A stretch of 64,000 nucleotides of DNA from Liolophura sinensis (Eukaryota > Mollusca > Polyplacophora > Chitonida > Chitonidae): the NCBI RefSeq assembly GCF_032854445.1, contig NC_088303.1, positions 23,131,501 through 23,195,500 on the forward strand, given 5' to 3'. The stretch's first letter is position 1, and the number at the start of each line of letters is the position of its first letter. Positions 48,733 to 63,000 of the stretch are shown here, piece by piece. Below the pieces are notes generated by a model. It did not search any database and was not told the DNA's origin. It worked only from the letters and a program-made list of their open reading frames with translations. The position numbers and the translations under genes are program-made.

Positions 48733-49020
48733 GAGTGAGTGAGTGAGTGCTTGGGGTTTAACGTCGTACTTCACAATTTTTCAGTCATATGACGGCGAAG
48801 GAACCCTTAAAGTGCATGTAATTCGCCTCCTTGTTGCAGGACGGATTTCCACCGCTCTTTTATCTAGTGCTGCTTCACTGAGACGGCTTACCTGAGGCAA
48901 GTAAGCTGCCCCGCCCGAGACATTATACTGATACAGGTCAACCAGTCGTTGCACTATCCCCTTCATGCTGAACGCCAGCGAAGAAGTTATAACTTCCTCT
49001 TTTAAGGTCTTAGATGTGAC
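48733..49020 (-). mobile_element. SINE family B copy 4, 5'-truncated
   Basis: The minus strand gives ctaagaccttaaaagaggaa through gtacgacgttaaaccccaag and (cact)n. The tRNA-like head is absent, as expected for incomplete reverse transcription. Confidence 0.8.
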
Positions 49021-49420
49021 AGAAGTACAAGAATTGGTCGAAGCATTCATGAAAGTTATATGGCCATAAAAGAGATGGTTGCTTAGGAATAACCCTCTCC
49101 TAAAAATGCAATTGCGAAAATCCAAAATCCTCGATTTCGATTAAACGAGGCGCTGTGTTTTTTATTTACAGTTTGAAGATCAACGTTAACCAGAAAAATA
49201 TCTTTACTGACACTTTCCTCTGTCTTTTTCTACGTGCTGTTAAAGTTGCGTTTTGGTTAACGTTTGTCTTAATATGTAAAAAAGCAACTTTATAGTGTGA
49301 TCAGTGTTGTCATACTTTGGCAACTTTAAAATTCGTATTTCTGCCATAGTCTGTCAGGCATCCCTCATAGTACAGTGAACTAACCAAGTCACTGTGGAGA
49401 ACGGGTTTTACCTCATATGT

Positions 49421-49681
49421 TTATTTATTTATTTATTTGATTGGTGTTTTACGCCGTACTCAAGAATATTTCACTTATACCCAGCATTATGGTGGGTGGA
49501 AACCGGGCACAGCCCGGGGGAAACCCACGACCATCCGCAGGTTGCTGGAAGATCTTCCCACTTACAGCCGGAGAGGAAGTCAGCATGAGCTGGACTTGAA
49601 CTCACAGCGACCGCATTGGTGAGAGGCTCCTGGGTCATTACGCTGCGCTAGCGCGTTAACCGACTGAGCCACGGAGGCCCC
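49421..49681 (-). mobile_element. SINE family A, full length, with 13-bp target-site duplication
   Basis: On the minus strand: ggggcctccgtggctcagtc (A box), gcgctagcgcagcgtaatga, gtgagttcaagtccagctca (B box), the ccaccataatgctggg core, and a tail of aaat units. The duplication ttacctcatatgt flanks it at 49408-49420 and 49682-49694. About ten bases (gccgccgtcg-type) are deleted after the core. Confidence 0.92.
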
Positions 49682-50118
49682 TTACCTCATATGTGAATCC
49701 TGGTTAAGAACACATGTGGTCTTCTAGCTGTCATGAACATTAACATGTTATGAGTAGCGGCAGTATAAGGCTGAAAATTTGTTACATATGTATTTAATTG
49801 ATTGGTGCTTGACTGTGTGTTCGTCAGAAAGTTACACTTGTGGTGCAGTGATTTTCCCCATTCTACAGTGTCTAATGCAGAAAAAGATATGTAAGTGTGA
49901 CTGGAGCATCTACTAATTTTTCGATTTTATGAGCTATACATTGCTTCAGTGCATTCTTGCTATATAACAGGACAAGACAAGTAAAACAGAACTGAAAAAA
50001 GAAATAGCCTTTCGAGTGTGTCCGCAGCTGTCACTCACAGCTGTAGTCAGTTTCACTTCTTGAGGTGCACAGATTCTTGCACTGGGACCCATTCCCCGCC
50101 TTACCACACCAGGTCCTT

Positions 50119-50340
50119 TACTTATTTATTGCATTGGTGTTTTCCGCCGTATTCATGAATATTTTACCTATACGACGGCGGCCAGCATCATGGTGGGGGG
50201 AACCCACGACCATTTGCAGGTTGCTGAAAGACCTTCCCGACTGGACAGGAAGCCAGCGTGAGCTGGATTTGAACTCACATTTAGGGGCTCCTGGGTCATT
50301 GCGCCGAGCTGGCGTGCGTCCCCTCGGCCACGGAGCCCCC
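50119..50340 (-). mobile_element. SINE family A, full length, diverged
   Basis: The minus strand begins gggggctccgtggccgaggg and has gtgagttcaaatccagctca, the core and a caatgcaataaataag tail. It lacks the ctgcccggtttcc part of the core. Confidence 0.85.
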
Positions 50341-50822
50341 CTGTCAAGACAAACAAGACAGTGACCGCAACAAACATGTTCATAGCTGGTAATCTGGTGA
50401 TGATGTCTGTATTACAAAAATTACTCCCAGCGTAACAGAGTGCTGGAAGGCCAATATATGCGGTGATGAAGCCTATGGATTTAAAATGAAGATTTTTTTT
50501 TTAACCGAGGATCACATCGAACTAATCTGGATTACCTGACGTCACACAAAGACGTTTTGGTATTGTCAGGGTGTTATATTCTATCTCTCTGACAGTGCAT
50601 GTACTTTCAGATACGTCTTGCATGGTTCCGGTATTTATCAGTAGCCACAGAACAGTAAAATACATTGTAACATTAGACAAACGCGAATGTCTTCATAAGG
50701 TTCATTATAAGGTGCAATTAATTCAAAAGAGTAACTCCCTGGACCTCCTCCCCCCCTTGATTGTCAAACATAGTTTCCAAGTATTATATGCATGTATACT
50801 TTGCAAGACGATGCAAGGTTTA

Positions 50823-50973
<151 letters not shown>

Positions 50974-50989
50974 TACGTTTGATTATTCT

Positions 50990-52735
50990 CAAGAAATAGT
51001 TGCAAAATGAACATAGTCACTTAAAGGCAGAAAACACTAAAATAAAGTATTTATTAGATGATAGACCATTATACAATGACAAGGAAAAAAGGTTTGATTT
51101 ATCGTTTAGAATTTTTCTAACCAACTGAAATAGGGTATCAGTGACGTCACTGCAATATTTTTGGCTTGAAATTGTTCGTTGCCATGTCCATTTACTGAAT
51201 GCGTTCATAACTCTGAATGATGGTACATTGTGAATGATGAAATATCGCAATCTACTGTGTATCAAATGGCAAAAGGCCGAAATGACATCACTGGTCCCAA
51301 TATTGTCAGAAAAGGCCACAGCAGAATTCAAAGTTTTAAATGTATTTCATTAAATCGAAAAATATTCTAAAGAAATAAATCAAACCATTTTCCCTGACAA
51401 TATTTAATAGTCTTTCATCTGACATCTACTTCATGCTAGTGTGTTCTTTGCCTTTAATTGGCGATTCATCCAATTCAAGTTATTGGGCATTTGTAGTGAA
51501 AACCTGAATGAATTTCAGCCTGTTATAATGTCCGGTGACGAATCATTATTATAATAGTAAAATAATGTATATATAGAGACAGATTACGTGACAGAGCGTT
51601 GCCCGTCAATTAGGTGTAGGAACGTATCGGAGTTTTTTTTAGAAGATTTTTATGGAGGTGTGTATAAAATCTTCTCATCCCCTAACTTTCCTCTCGCACA
51701 TTTCTTCTACTATCCCTCCTCCCCGCGGACTTCACCCCCTTCTGAACGGCCAACAAGCGCGTGGCACTCGTAACAAGTTACCGTACTGTTAGCGTGTACA
51801 AATTACTGAGGCTGTTAACGAGGTTGTGAAACGTGTAAAACACACAGAGGATGCTGTGCTACAAGGCATTGAATACAGAAAAATATGACACTGGATATTA
51901 GTTAATTTCCGCTTTATGAATTGTATAATCGCATGTACATGGACTTGCTAACATTGTTTTGATTAAAATACAACATGCCTGAGTTACACAAAAAATGAAA
52001 AACAGAAAAACAAAATGCACACAGGTATTATACGACAACAGAATTGTAGAAATAAGACAAATCATATCATATACACGTATCGTATCATTAGTAATGCAGT
52101 GAGAATGTTTAGCGGAAAAACTGAAGGTTTTATTCTCATTCTCACATGAAGTAAATGAAATGATGACCTTTCGGATATCGTTAGGACTGTTGCTGGCTGG
52201 GCATAGGATTTAGGCCATTTTAATGAGCTGTGGGTGTCATGTTTTATATGGACATGCGTGTATATACAAAGTAAATAGCAGTAAATAAAGTATAAATATA
52301 TTGGCACAAATGACAAAAACTGCCACCACTTGTTTAAACTTACGCTTTTGGCAAATACATGCGTTTACATATTTTAAGCTAGTTGTAAAAAAGCCTGACA
52401 TGTATACACACAATCATTTTGTGGATTTCAAACTTCATGAAAAATTATATACTTGACAGACTGAAAAATACACCTTTCATACTCATTTTAAGTCTACATT
52501 TTACTATCACACATATTTGGGCGTGATCTGCTTAGCATAAGTTTAGTAATGTTTCTTGATATTAATAATATAAATCTAGATTTTGTCCCTCAAGGGTTAA
52601 ATTTTAATCATTCTTTTTTTTATGATTGACATGTACGAACCAGATTTAAATTCACAATTGAATATGTATTTTTCCCATTATCAACTCCGTTAAACGGGCC
52701 GCTATACTACGGTGCATGTACTTTTTTGAGTCGAT
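50990..52735. other. Spacer, no gene seen
   Basis: AT-rich sequence with frames of at most about 100 codons and no recognisable motif. Confidence 0.5.
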
Positions 52736-52751
52736 AGACAAGCGCCAGAAA

Positions 52752-53024
52752 GGGCCTCCGTGGCTCAGTCGTTTAAAGTGATAGCGCAGCGTAATGACCC
52801 AGGAGTCTCTCACCAATGCGGTCGCTGTGAGTTCAAGTCCAGCTCATGCTGGCTTCCTCTCCGGCCGTACGTGAGAAGGTCTGCAGCAACCTGCGGATGG
52901 TCGTGGCTTTCCTCCGGGCTCTGCCCGGTTTCCACCCACCATAATGCTGGCCGCCGTCGTATAAGTGAAATATTCTTGAGTACGGCGTAAAACACCAATC
53001 AAAAAAAAAAAAAAAAAAAAAAAA
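52752..53024 (+). mobile_element. SINE family A, full length, with target-site duplication and poly(A)
   Basis: The head is gggcctccgtggctcagtcg and the B box gagttcaagtccagctcatg. The body is complete, ending aacaccaatc plus about 24 A. The duplication caagcgccagaa lies at 52739-52750 and 53026-53037. Confidence 0.92.
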
Positions 53025-53324
53025 TCAAGCGCCAGAAGCAGGTCATTCTGCTCATAACAGACTACACAATCATGTCAACAAATGTTTAGTAAATGAGTTA
53101 CACGATCACAGTTTTATTAAGGGGAAGTTAGTTCACATACTTGTGCATATGTGTATTTGAATGTCTCTTTTTTGTTCGGCTACAGCATCAACGTAAAGCA
53201 TATGACGGAAGGCTGTTTGCTGCAAGAGGAATTGCGCAAGGTGTCCACAAATGTGTCATAATCAGCACTAATAACCAGTAAACTGGCAGTAATGAGCATG
53301 CCCATTTGTAATGGGAGGAAAAAA

Positions 53325-53660
53325 TGGGATACAAGGAGCAGCGGGGCGGTGCGCTATTCAACCGCTGTTAGACAGAATGCGGGTTCCATCCCAGCGTTGA
53401 GCAGGGGGTATCTAAAAATGTTTTATCTTAATTCTTATTTGATCGTGCTATACTTTGGTGACAATGAACTTTCTATGGCGAAAGTCTTTCACCAATTGAT
53501 CGTGCAAGTCTATATCAAGTCATTCGTGAAAAATTTTTTCGTTTACTTTATTTTTTTCGTTCAGGTCCGTGATTTATTCCGGGTATTCCGGCTTCCCATA
53601 AAACTGACCGCTTTTGGTATAAGTGAAGAACTCTAGAATATGACATAAATAAACAAACTG
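53325..53660 (+). mobile_element. Possible SINE of a third family
   Basis: A tRNA-like head (cgctattcaaccgctgttag then gcgggttccatcccagcg) lies at about 53348-53397. A tail with ccgggtattccggcttccca, aactgaccgc and aagtgaagaactc lies at 53576-53655. The middle is unlike other copies, so the two parts may be separate. Confidence 0.45.
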
Positions 53661-53754
53661 TGGCTGCCAAATTTTGGTGTCGGACATTCCCCAGTCTTGG
53701 CTGTAACGTTGACCAGTCAGACCCGTGTCGCAGGATTTTCCTTAACTCTTGATC

Positions 53755-54730
53755 AATAAGTTCACGGGTTTTCTGTCAGACGTTCCTTAGCCGTTGACTA
53801 GTCCAGTGTTTTCTGTCAGACGTTCCTTAGCCATTGACTAGTCCAGTGTTTTCTGTCGGACGTTCCTTAGCCGTTGACTAGTCCAGTGTTTTCTGTCGGA
53901 TGTTCGTTAGCCATTGACTAGTCCAGTGTTTTCTGTCAGACGTTCCTTAGCCGTTGACTAGTCCAGTGTTTTCTGTCAGACGTTCCTTAGCCAATGACTA
54001 GTCCATTTTTTTCTGTCAGATGTTCCTTAGCCGTTGACCCGTCCAGTGTTTTCTGTCAGACGTTCCTTAGCCATTGACTAGTCCATTTTTTTCTGTCAGA
54101 CGTTCCTTAGCCGTTGACCAGTCCACTGTTTTCTGTCAGACGTTCCTTAGCCGTTGACTAGTCCAGTGTTTTCTGCCAGACGTTTCTTAGCCATTGACTA
54201 GTCCAGTGTTTTCTGTCAGACGTTCCTTAGCCATTGACTAGTCCATTGTTTTCTGTCAGACGCTCCTTAGCCGTTGACCAGTCCACTGTTTTCTGTCAGA
54301 CGTTCCTTAGCCATTGACTAGTCCAGTGTTTTCTGTCAGACGCTCCTTAGCCATTGACTAGTCCAGTGTTTTCTGTCAGACGTTCCTTAGCCATTGACTA
54401 GTCCAGTGTTTTCTGTCAGACGTTCCTTAGCCATTGACTAGTCCATTTTTTTCTGTCAGACGTTCCTTAGCCGTTGACCCGTCCAGTGTTTTCTGTCAGA
54501 CGTTCCTTAGCCGTAGACTAGTCCAGTGTTTTCTGTCGGACTTTCCTTAGCCGTTGACTCAACAAGTCCAATGTTTTCTGTAGGACTTTCCTGAGTCGTT
54601 GACAAATGAAGTTCAGTGTCTTCTGTAAAACATTCCTTAGCCACTGACCAATGAAGTCCCGTGTTCCGCGTCGGACTTTGCTGAGCCATCGACCAATAAG
54701 GTCCCGTGTCTCCTGCTGGACACGATTCCA
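53755..54730 (+). repeat. 40-bp minisatellite, about 20 regular copies plus a diverged tail
   Basis: The unit is ttttctgtcagacgttcctt plus agccattgactagtccagtg. Regular units run to about 54560, then 54560-54730 holds longer, diverged units (cgttgacaaatgaagttcag). Main variants are gccatt/gccgtt and ccagtg/ccattt. Antisense frames here are repeat shadows. Confidence 0.93.
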
Positions 54731-55161
54731 TGATTGACATTTCTTGGCTAACGTTATTTAGGCTATACGGCGTTAAATTTCCTTTGTTTAGAATAAATTC
54801 TTTAGTTCCAATAAAGTTTACAATTTATCCGACGAACTACTCTTGAAGTCCTAAAACGATAAATGTCAAACTACCAGAATAGGCTGTAGGCTAGCCTACC
54901 ACAGAGTACTGCAAAGTTCTGAAAGCTCGCTGATGTTTTCACCAGGAGTGTTAATGTGATTGTCCCAAACGAAAAGTCGATCGAATTATAACCTTCCTTG
55001 CAAGTGGAGAAGAGACACCGTTAGATCGTCGACAGGGTCCTAAACTGCAATGAGATTTGCAGTAGACGGGAGATAACTCATGTCTTTCTGCGGCATGCTT
55101 TTCGAGTCATGTATCGGCACTCCTGTTATCTCCCCTGTTTGAACAACGCTGGGTCCGGAAG

Positions 55162-55509
55162 ACACAATACAGCACATGTGCCATGTGCACATTTTCCCTT
55201 TACATCTCTGCCACCACGAGCAAATTTTGTACCGAAATCTTGAACAACGTCTCGGTGATCTTTCTCAACCTTTTTTTCTAATAATGCTTTATATACATTG
55301 TCTAAAGTATTATTCTATTTGTCTAAAGTATGCACAAAATGAGCCTAACCAAAACCTAAAAAAATATTTTATTGCTAAATGCTGGCTAAATGGTTCCGAG
55401 CGTTGAAACCAGTAGTGAGGTTAAGCCGAAACAAGCCTATCAAGTCAAGGCTGTGTAGTGGTGGCAGTGATGCAGAGTGAGCGAATGAAGTGCCACATAT
55501 GGAGTATGA
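55162..55509. mobile_element. Four-copy TIR element family, copy 4
   Basis: Inside the left arm is ctttacatctctgccaccac; the right arm has gtggtggcagtgatgcagag and ends catatggagtatg. The interior (tctaaagtatgcacaaaatg, tgctggctaaatggttc) matches copy 3. Confidence 0.75.
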
Positions 55510-57340
55510 GAGCCCAGTACAGTTTACCTCCATGGAACAACTAGCTCTGTTGCATTGGTTGAAGAACGATCTTTGCGTTTGTTTTTTTCTCTGTAGAAAG
55601 TTTTCCTTCAGATGGCGTTGACACGCCATTGTTTCCTTCCTTCCTTCCCAGGCTAGCTTCATCAGTGTCTGCAAAGGCTGAATATTAAACCTCGCATATT
55701 TGACAAATCAGTGAAAACTATTGGACGACTTATTTCTGCATAAATAAGCAGGTGATGTAGCGTGTCATGCACATCCAGATATGAACGGATCTCTGGTAAC
55801 ACAAACGCTATTAAATATTTGAGTTCCTAAGTATGCTTGTATTCCACTAGCATGCCGTAATCAGATTTGTCTTTCCATTCCAATGGCTTTCATTAGCTGT
55901 GGATAACTGAACTAGAGTATATTCTATAGTTGATGTACCTTGTTGGCTGTTATCTACAGTAAGCAATACCTACTTAAATGGATCTGTTTGCAATCACACG
56001 GGTTTAACAGCCATTAGTAATCGCTCAAATGTAATTTTACCAAAACTTCTGTCAACAGAATTAAGCACGAAAGTAAATGTATAATGCGTAGTTTTCAATT
56101 GTACTGTCGTAAGCTGATCTGTTTATCCAGGGTATAATGCACGCCTCCTATTTCTGTTTTTGCTGACACATGCTCACCACCTGTATTCATGTTTCGTGTT
56201 GCTTCTGACATGCGCACCACCTATATTGATGATTCATTTTGCTTATGTGAAGTATAAAACTACAAAGAAACATATGAACTCCGAAATCGAGAAAAGTTAC
56301 GATAATAATAACAGATTTATTGTAAGATAGGCCATATTCTCGAATACAAATATTTTACATTTATGCATCTACAGCGAGATTCACATACAGGAATAGGATA
56401 TTCCACTTTCTAGGACTTACAGAAATGATACCATATTATATTTTTTCTTTCCAGCAAATTAATGTAACCAAACATCTTTCAAAATATTCCCATTGCTTGA
56501 CTAATATATTCAGTTTCTTTAACATGCGGCTTCCAAGTATTTGCTGTGGATAAATGTACATCGTTAATATTCAGATTTGATATGGAGTACTATAACATGG
56601 GACTGGTCTCCATCTAAATGTTTACACCATCTGCATTATATCTTCTATCATTCAGTATACTAAATAATCTGCGCATATCAACTACTTATTCAGCATTTCC
56701 TGCTCGGAATGAAAGATCAGTGTAGAAATACAATACATAGTCATCTCCTAAATACCAATCTGTGGTCGCCGCTTAAATTATTAACCTAGAACTATTGTTA
56801 ATAACATTTCACCATTCCTGGCAACAGATTTGTTTATCCCTATATACTATAATAGTTTGAATAATAATAGTTAATTTTCAACCCCAGGGGATACCAGGTG
56901 TACTAAACCGATATCAGCATCATCTCGTTCTAAATGCCTACGATTGCTTCTCCAAGGAATCGAAATAATACAACATTTCAAATGATTTTCTAGGTCATCT
57001 ATAGTTGGACATACTTAAAAATTTCAGCCAATATCTCAAATATCCTAGTACTGAATTGCAACAAAAATCAAAATTCATGTCACCAAACAACACACTCAAC
57101 ATTCGTGTACAGTGCTTTGGTCAAAGTCAAATAAATTAATGTTAATAAACAAACTCTATATCACTAATCAACAAAAGTTACCGTCACCCGAGCGCACTGA
57201 AACACCTTAGAATATACAATATGTAGACAAGCAGTCTTTATTGTATTATGAAAGCCAGACAGGTACAATCAGTGCATAACATATCAACTATAGTGTACAT
57301 GTATATTGTTGTGAATGTGAGCCCAATTTCAGCTATTCCT
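55510..57340. other. Spacer, no gene seen
   Basis: AT-rich, with very few frames over 60 codons. Nothing recognised. Confidence 0.5.
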
Positions 57341-57344
57341 ACAG

Positions 57345-59000
57345 TACATCATCCTGATCTGGGTAGTGCCAAACGATGGCGTGATTAAGCCAATAGGACA
57401 GCATCATCCTGATTTGGGTAGTGCCAAACGATGCCGTGATTCGGCCAATAGGACAGCATCATCCTGATTTGGGTAGTGCCAAACGATGCCGTGATTAGGC
57501 CAATACGACAGCATCATCCTGATTTGGGTAGTGCCAAACGATGCCGTGATTCGGCCAATAGAACAGCATCATCCTGATTTGGGTAGTGCCAAACCATGCC
57601 GTGATTCGGCCAATAGGACAGCATCATCCTGATCTGGGTAGTGCCAAAGGATGCAGTGATTCAGCCAATAGGACAGCACCATCCTGATCTGGGTAGTGCC
57701 AAATGATGCCGTGATTCGGCCAATAGAACAGCACCATCGTGATCTGGGTAGTGCCAAATGATGCCGTGATTCGACCTATAGGACAGCACCATCATGGTCG
57801 GGGGGAGGGGGGGCCTCCGTGGCTTAGTCGCTTAGCGCGATCACCAATGCGGTCGCTGTGAGTTCAAGTCCAGCTCATGCTGTCTTCCTCTCCGGCCGTA
57901 AGTGGGAAGGCCTGCCAGCAACCTGCGGATGGTTGTTGGTTTCCCCCGGGCTGTGCCCGGTTTCCTCCCACCATAATGCTGGCCGCCGTCGTATAAGTGA
58001 AATATTCTTGAGTGCAGCGTAAAACACCAATCAAATAAATAAATAAATAAATAAATACATGATCTGGGATGTGTCAAACGATGACGTCATTCGGCCAATA
58101 GGACAGCCCATTCATCATCTAGGTAGTGCCAAACGATGCCGTGATTCGGCCAATAGGACAGCCCCATCATCATCTGGGTAGCGCCCAAACGATGCTGTGA
58201 TTCTGTCAATAGGACATCATCACCCTGATTTGGGTAGCGCCAAACGAGGCCGTGATTCTGTCAATAGGACAGCATCATCCTGATCTGGGTAGCGCCAAAC
58301 GATGCCGTGATTCGACCAATACGACAGTACCATCATCATCTGGGTAGTGTCAAACGATGCCGTAATTCGGCCAATAGGACAGCATCATCCTGATCTGGGT
58401 AGTGACAAACAGTGCCAAACGATGTTATGATTCGGCCAATAGGACAACAACATCATCATCTGAGCAGTGCCAAACGATGCCGTGATTCGGCGGATAGGAC
58501 AGCGCCATTATCATGTAGATAGTGCCAAACAAAGCTGTGATTCGACCAATAGGAGAGCACCATCACCATGTGAGTAGTGCCAAACGATGCTGTGATTCGG
58601 CTAATAGTACAACAACATCATCATCTGGGTAGTGACAAACGATGCTGTGATTCGGCCAATAGGACAACAACATCATCATCTAGGTAGTGGCAAGCAATGG
58701 TGTGATTCGGCCAATAGGACAGCGCCATCATGATCTGGGTAGTGACAAACGATGCTGTGTTTCGGCCAATAGGACAACAACATCATTATCTAGGTAGTGG
58801 CAAGCAATGGTGTGATTCGGATAATAGGACAGCACCATCATCATCTGGGTAGTGCCAAAAGATGCCGTGATTAGGTCAATAGGACAACAACATCATCATC
58901 TGGGTAGTGCAAACGATGCCGTGGTTAGGGCAACACCATTATCATGTTGGTAGTCCCAAACGATGCTGTGATTCGACCAATAGGACAACACCGTGATGAG
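57345..59000 (+). repeat. 55-bp minisatellite, about 25 copies, split by a SINE
   Basis: The unit is gggtagtgccaaacgatgcc plus gtgattcggccaataggaca and gcatcatcctgattt. Copies before 57800 are more alike than those after 58060, which vary in length and include aacaacatcatcatc forms. Short antisense peptides rich in Leu-Pro-Arg-Ser are repeat shadows. Confidence 0.93.
57811..58058 (+). mobile_element. SINE family A, inside the 55-bp array
   Basis: The head is gggcctccgtggcttagtcg, B box gagttcaagtccagctcatg, and the body is full to aacaccaatcaaataaataa. About 25 bases (the agcgtaatgacccaggagcc part) are missing between the boxes. Array units resume immediately after the tail. Confidence 0.9.
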
Positions 59001-60071
59001 CTTGATAGTGACGTACGATGGATTCAGCCGACTTAACAATACCATAAAGATGTAAATGTAATCATGACTAAGGCGAAAAATTGTCGTGATTCAGCCGATA
59101 GGTCAACAGTGGGCGAGTATTTATATCACAGTTCAGGACCCCCTTGCACAAAGAGCTACAACCGATTGTAGACCTTACAGTTGAGTCTACAGTTGATTGT
59201 AAAAATAATTTACGCCGCTTGCACAAAAGAACTGTAAGCCGATTGTGATTTTTGGAAATTACAATCACCATCGTAGGCCTAATTTGACTCGTACATAAAG
59301 AAGGGCTGTATAAATGGACAATGAACCGGTCAATAACTTTTCTTGCGTTCATTTTCAAAAGTGTTTCAGCAGCCAGCGACACTAACATGTAAAAATGCTC
59401 ATAACATTTTTTGAAGATGTTAGCAACGACTATGATCGAGATCTTAGTGATTTATAATCAACTTAGGCCTACGATGCCTTTGTACATGCGGTCTCAGCTG
59501 GCCGATAATTGGTGGAACAATACCGGCTGTGTAAAGACCTAATAGTGATAGGGCCCACTCTTTTGTATATTATTCCTTTGGATAATAAGGTTTTTATATA
59601 GTCTTGATGAAACATTTCATATTGCGATACTTCATCATCCAATAGTTTGGCAGCAACCCTTTTCATTATGCACGTGTCGTGCGTAAGCGTACATGTATGT
59701 ATCAACATTCCCAACTTTCAACGACCTTAATCATGTTAGGGAATGGTTATGGGAAAGCAGACAAAGTCGTACATGGTCAACCGCAAGAGAATTGAGCATC
59801 TTCCTCAGTCAGAAATCAATACGTTTTTCAGTTTGATGCAAAATGTCTCCTCTGAATGTCACGTGCGTTAATTATTTAATAGTATTATATGACGAATGTT
59901 TTTTGAATGTAAAATTCACTCAGGAAAAAATATGTAAAGGGCTACTGTAATAAGTGTAATAATTTGTTTTTGAGTTGATCTAGTAAAGGGAGGTTGAATT
60001 GCCAGTTGTATATGGCACTTTTTAAGATATTCCTTGAAATCTTGACATCACAGCCCTTGTCTGTCTTACGT
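59001..60071. other. Spacer downstream of the receptor gene
   Basis: No gene. 59130-59270 has gcttgcacaaaagaactgta and cttgcacaaagagctacaac with antitnt-like tgattgta steps, possibly a decayed inverted-repeat element. Confidence 0.35.
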
Positions 60072-63000
60072 TTAATTGGACGATATCTTGCTATCACTGG
60101 TCGTTTTGGATAAGTGGATGCCAGAAAGGTGAATGCTGGCAACTTTCTCCAGAAAAAATCGGAGGACCCTCTTATTGGCAACAAAAGCCACAAACACATA
60201 TATACCCTGACAAGAGTTGAAAATAGTAAAGAGGTACATCAGAATGTGACTGTGCAAGGCACTACCCGCGATTCCAAACAACCACGTGACACCCATGAGA
60301 AGCACGAGTTTAATATACAGGAAGGTTTTCACCTTTTGATCTTGAACAATTCGTGCGGTTTTTACCAACTTTCCCACCTTCCATACAAAATAAATCGCAC
60401 GGGAGAGGAGCCAACAATTTATGACAACGGCTAAAGTTATTGGAAGAGCCAATCCCAACAACAAAGCGTATTCGTAAAGCAGCCAACAGACAGAACTGTC
60501 TCCATACGTCACCGGAAGTGACGTAGTGAACGATAACAATGCGATCGGGGCCACCACGATAGCTGGGGTGCCAAAACCGTAGAGGGAATATCGAAATAGT
60601 GCTCTGTCTTTGTTCCGATTCAAACCCACTTTGGTGGATTGTGTGAGGGTTATTTCTAAATCAAGCGCCAAAATATTCGACCATGTGAACGTGGACAACC
60701 AAAAGTAATGTTCGATCATTGCAATTGCTGTGCATAACCAACTAATGGCTACTGCCGCTTCCACGGCCAAGAAAAACGCCTGAGCAAGCAGCAGGGCGAC
60801 GGACAAACTGAGAACGATTTTGCCCGGCAAAGTTTTCATTCGAGGTATGACCACATGAGTGACGATTGTTAGTATCAGGGCTAGCATGGATATTGGTAGA
60901 AACACACTCGTCAAGATCTTTTCTACTAACTGACTGTTTCGCTTGTCGTCACTGTCATACAGACGCTTCAGTACCGACACGCAAACATATGTCTTGTTGC
61001 CGATGACGGTAAAAGTTGTATAATTTAGCAAATGCTGCATTGTCTGGCTGATGGTGTCTATCTCGGTTTCGGAGGCAACGATCAGGAGACAAGACGGGCC
61101 CTGTTTCACGCAACCATGGATGGTTTTATTTGTTGTGGGTCTTAGGCGGTTGTCCTCACACCGGCTGATCCAGGTGACTTCCCAGAATACCTGGTCAGGC
61201 GTGTACCACACGCCGTCTTCAGCCCTTAAATAAGCCTCTCCGGTCTCGCCATGAGAGATCGTAAAGTACTCCATTGTCTCGCAAACACTACTGTTCCATG
61301 CGCTATTCTCAGTACTGCGGATTTGTACGTTGGCAAGGTCCAACTCTCCCGTCTCTATTAGATCGTCGACAAAATGAATGAGAGTAAATAATGAAGTGTC
61401 ATTTTGGGACACTATCACGTCGAAATCCAACACGTGTCCGTTTGGGGTTGACAACGTCATCAGTTCTCCACACTTACCAATGACAGTGTCTGTGGACGGC
61501 TCGGCTGTTATATTCTCCACAGCCACACCGTGGTCACTGGCCTCAAGAAGGAGTAACTCTTCAAACACACTTACAACGCTCTCCTGACTATGAACAACCA
61601 ACTCAACTAGGATGCTCTGGTCGGCACGAGGGGTCTGTGAGCAAATGTCTCCTTCACGACGGAAGCCACCCATGCACTTGGCTTCACGACAATATCCGCT
61701 GAGAAAATAAAAGCTGATGTCACAAGATTCCGGCTGTGCCACTTGCTCCCGGCTTTTCACAACCCAATGATAACCGTTGTAATCCAAGATCAAGGAAAAT
61801 GGTGGCAAACCGAGACCTCGGAGGGAAACATGAAAGTCCAGGAGAAGATCATTGCTTCGGGGACAACTCAGGTTGGCCACAGTGAGGTCACTATTGACAC
61901 ACATTGCACAGTGAGTGTTCTTGATCACGTTCCGGGTCCCGAGGGAGTTTTCCATCACTACATACGCGGAATACTGAGAACATTCGGATTTGTGGGAATC
62001 CGAGGTGCTCTTTACGTCATAACCCACAAACATGTTTTGGACCACGTCAGAACGGCAAGCGTTAACAAACCTCGGATTGCAGTATCTCACGTGGCCGATC
62101 ATCTCGTTCTCGCGTGGTCGTAGTTTCACGTGACATTCGATTTCCTGAAGCTGCGCGAGATTTCCAAGAGTTAACCTATTATGGTTTACCATGTCTAAAT
62201 CGCTCTCCTCGAGGCAACTGATGTTGAAATCCCAAAACGACAAGTCGCTTAATTCAATGAAATTGCATAGAGCGCAGTAAACGCTTTTGAAAGCAATGTG
62301 CGGTTGTTTGTATGTGACGGGGACAATCGTGAAAACGTCGTCCTCGTCCTCACGCTGGTCTTCGCACTGTCTTCTCACCTCGTCCGGCGGCCAGTTGCCA
62401 TGACAACGGTCAATCAACAGGGCGTATTCATCCTGAAAAACGTTTGAGCAGCGGGGTTGTTGATTGGTTAACCAGCTGTGGTTACCTAAGCGAATACGAT
62501 CAAGACCACAGACGTCTTCAGCATCATAGCAACAGTCCCCATAAAATAGGCAGATTTCGTCGCAGAAGCAACTGGCCATTGTTAAGTTGACATTCGCCGT
62601 GTGACATCTGCCCTGGCAGGAAAACGGAGGACAGATCAGTACATCTTCATCTTTATAGTAAACTACCTTCTCACCGCCATTTTCTTGGGATTCTGAGGAA
62701 CCAAAGCCGATAAAATAACCAGTGTGAGAAATAATGTGTTTTGACAATTATAGTAGTACACCATTGTATATGTTAAAATGTTTACTTACGTGGCAGAAGA
62801 AAACGGAGTTCAGTATCAGTAAATGAATTAAATGGTAATTATCCTACTTATTTACTTTTAGATATCTTAAAAACCGAATAGAATGTTACAAGAGGATGAA
62901 TATAAATTGTAGGCCATATGGAGCAAATTGCCAATAATATGGAGCTCTGACGTCATTGTTTTCACTTTTATAATCACCTACATATTTTTACTGTTTTTTT

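Noticed and set aside
52760-58077. Small proteins with repeated GVLRRTQEYFTYT-type ends
   Set aside because: They are translations of family A SINE sequence on either strand.
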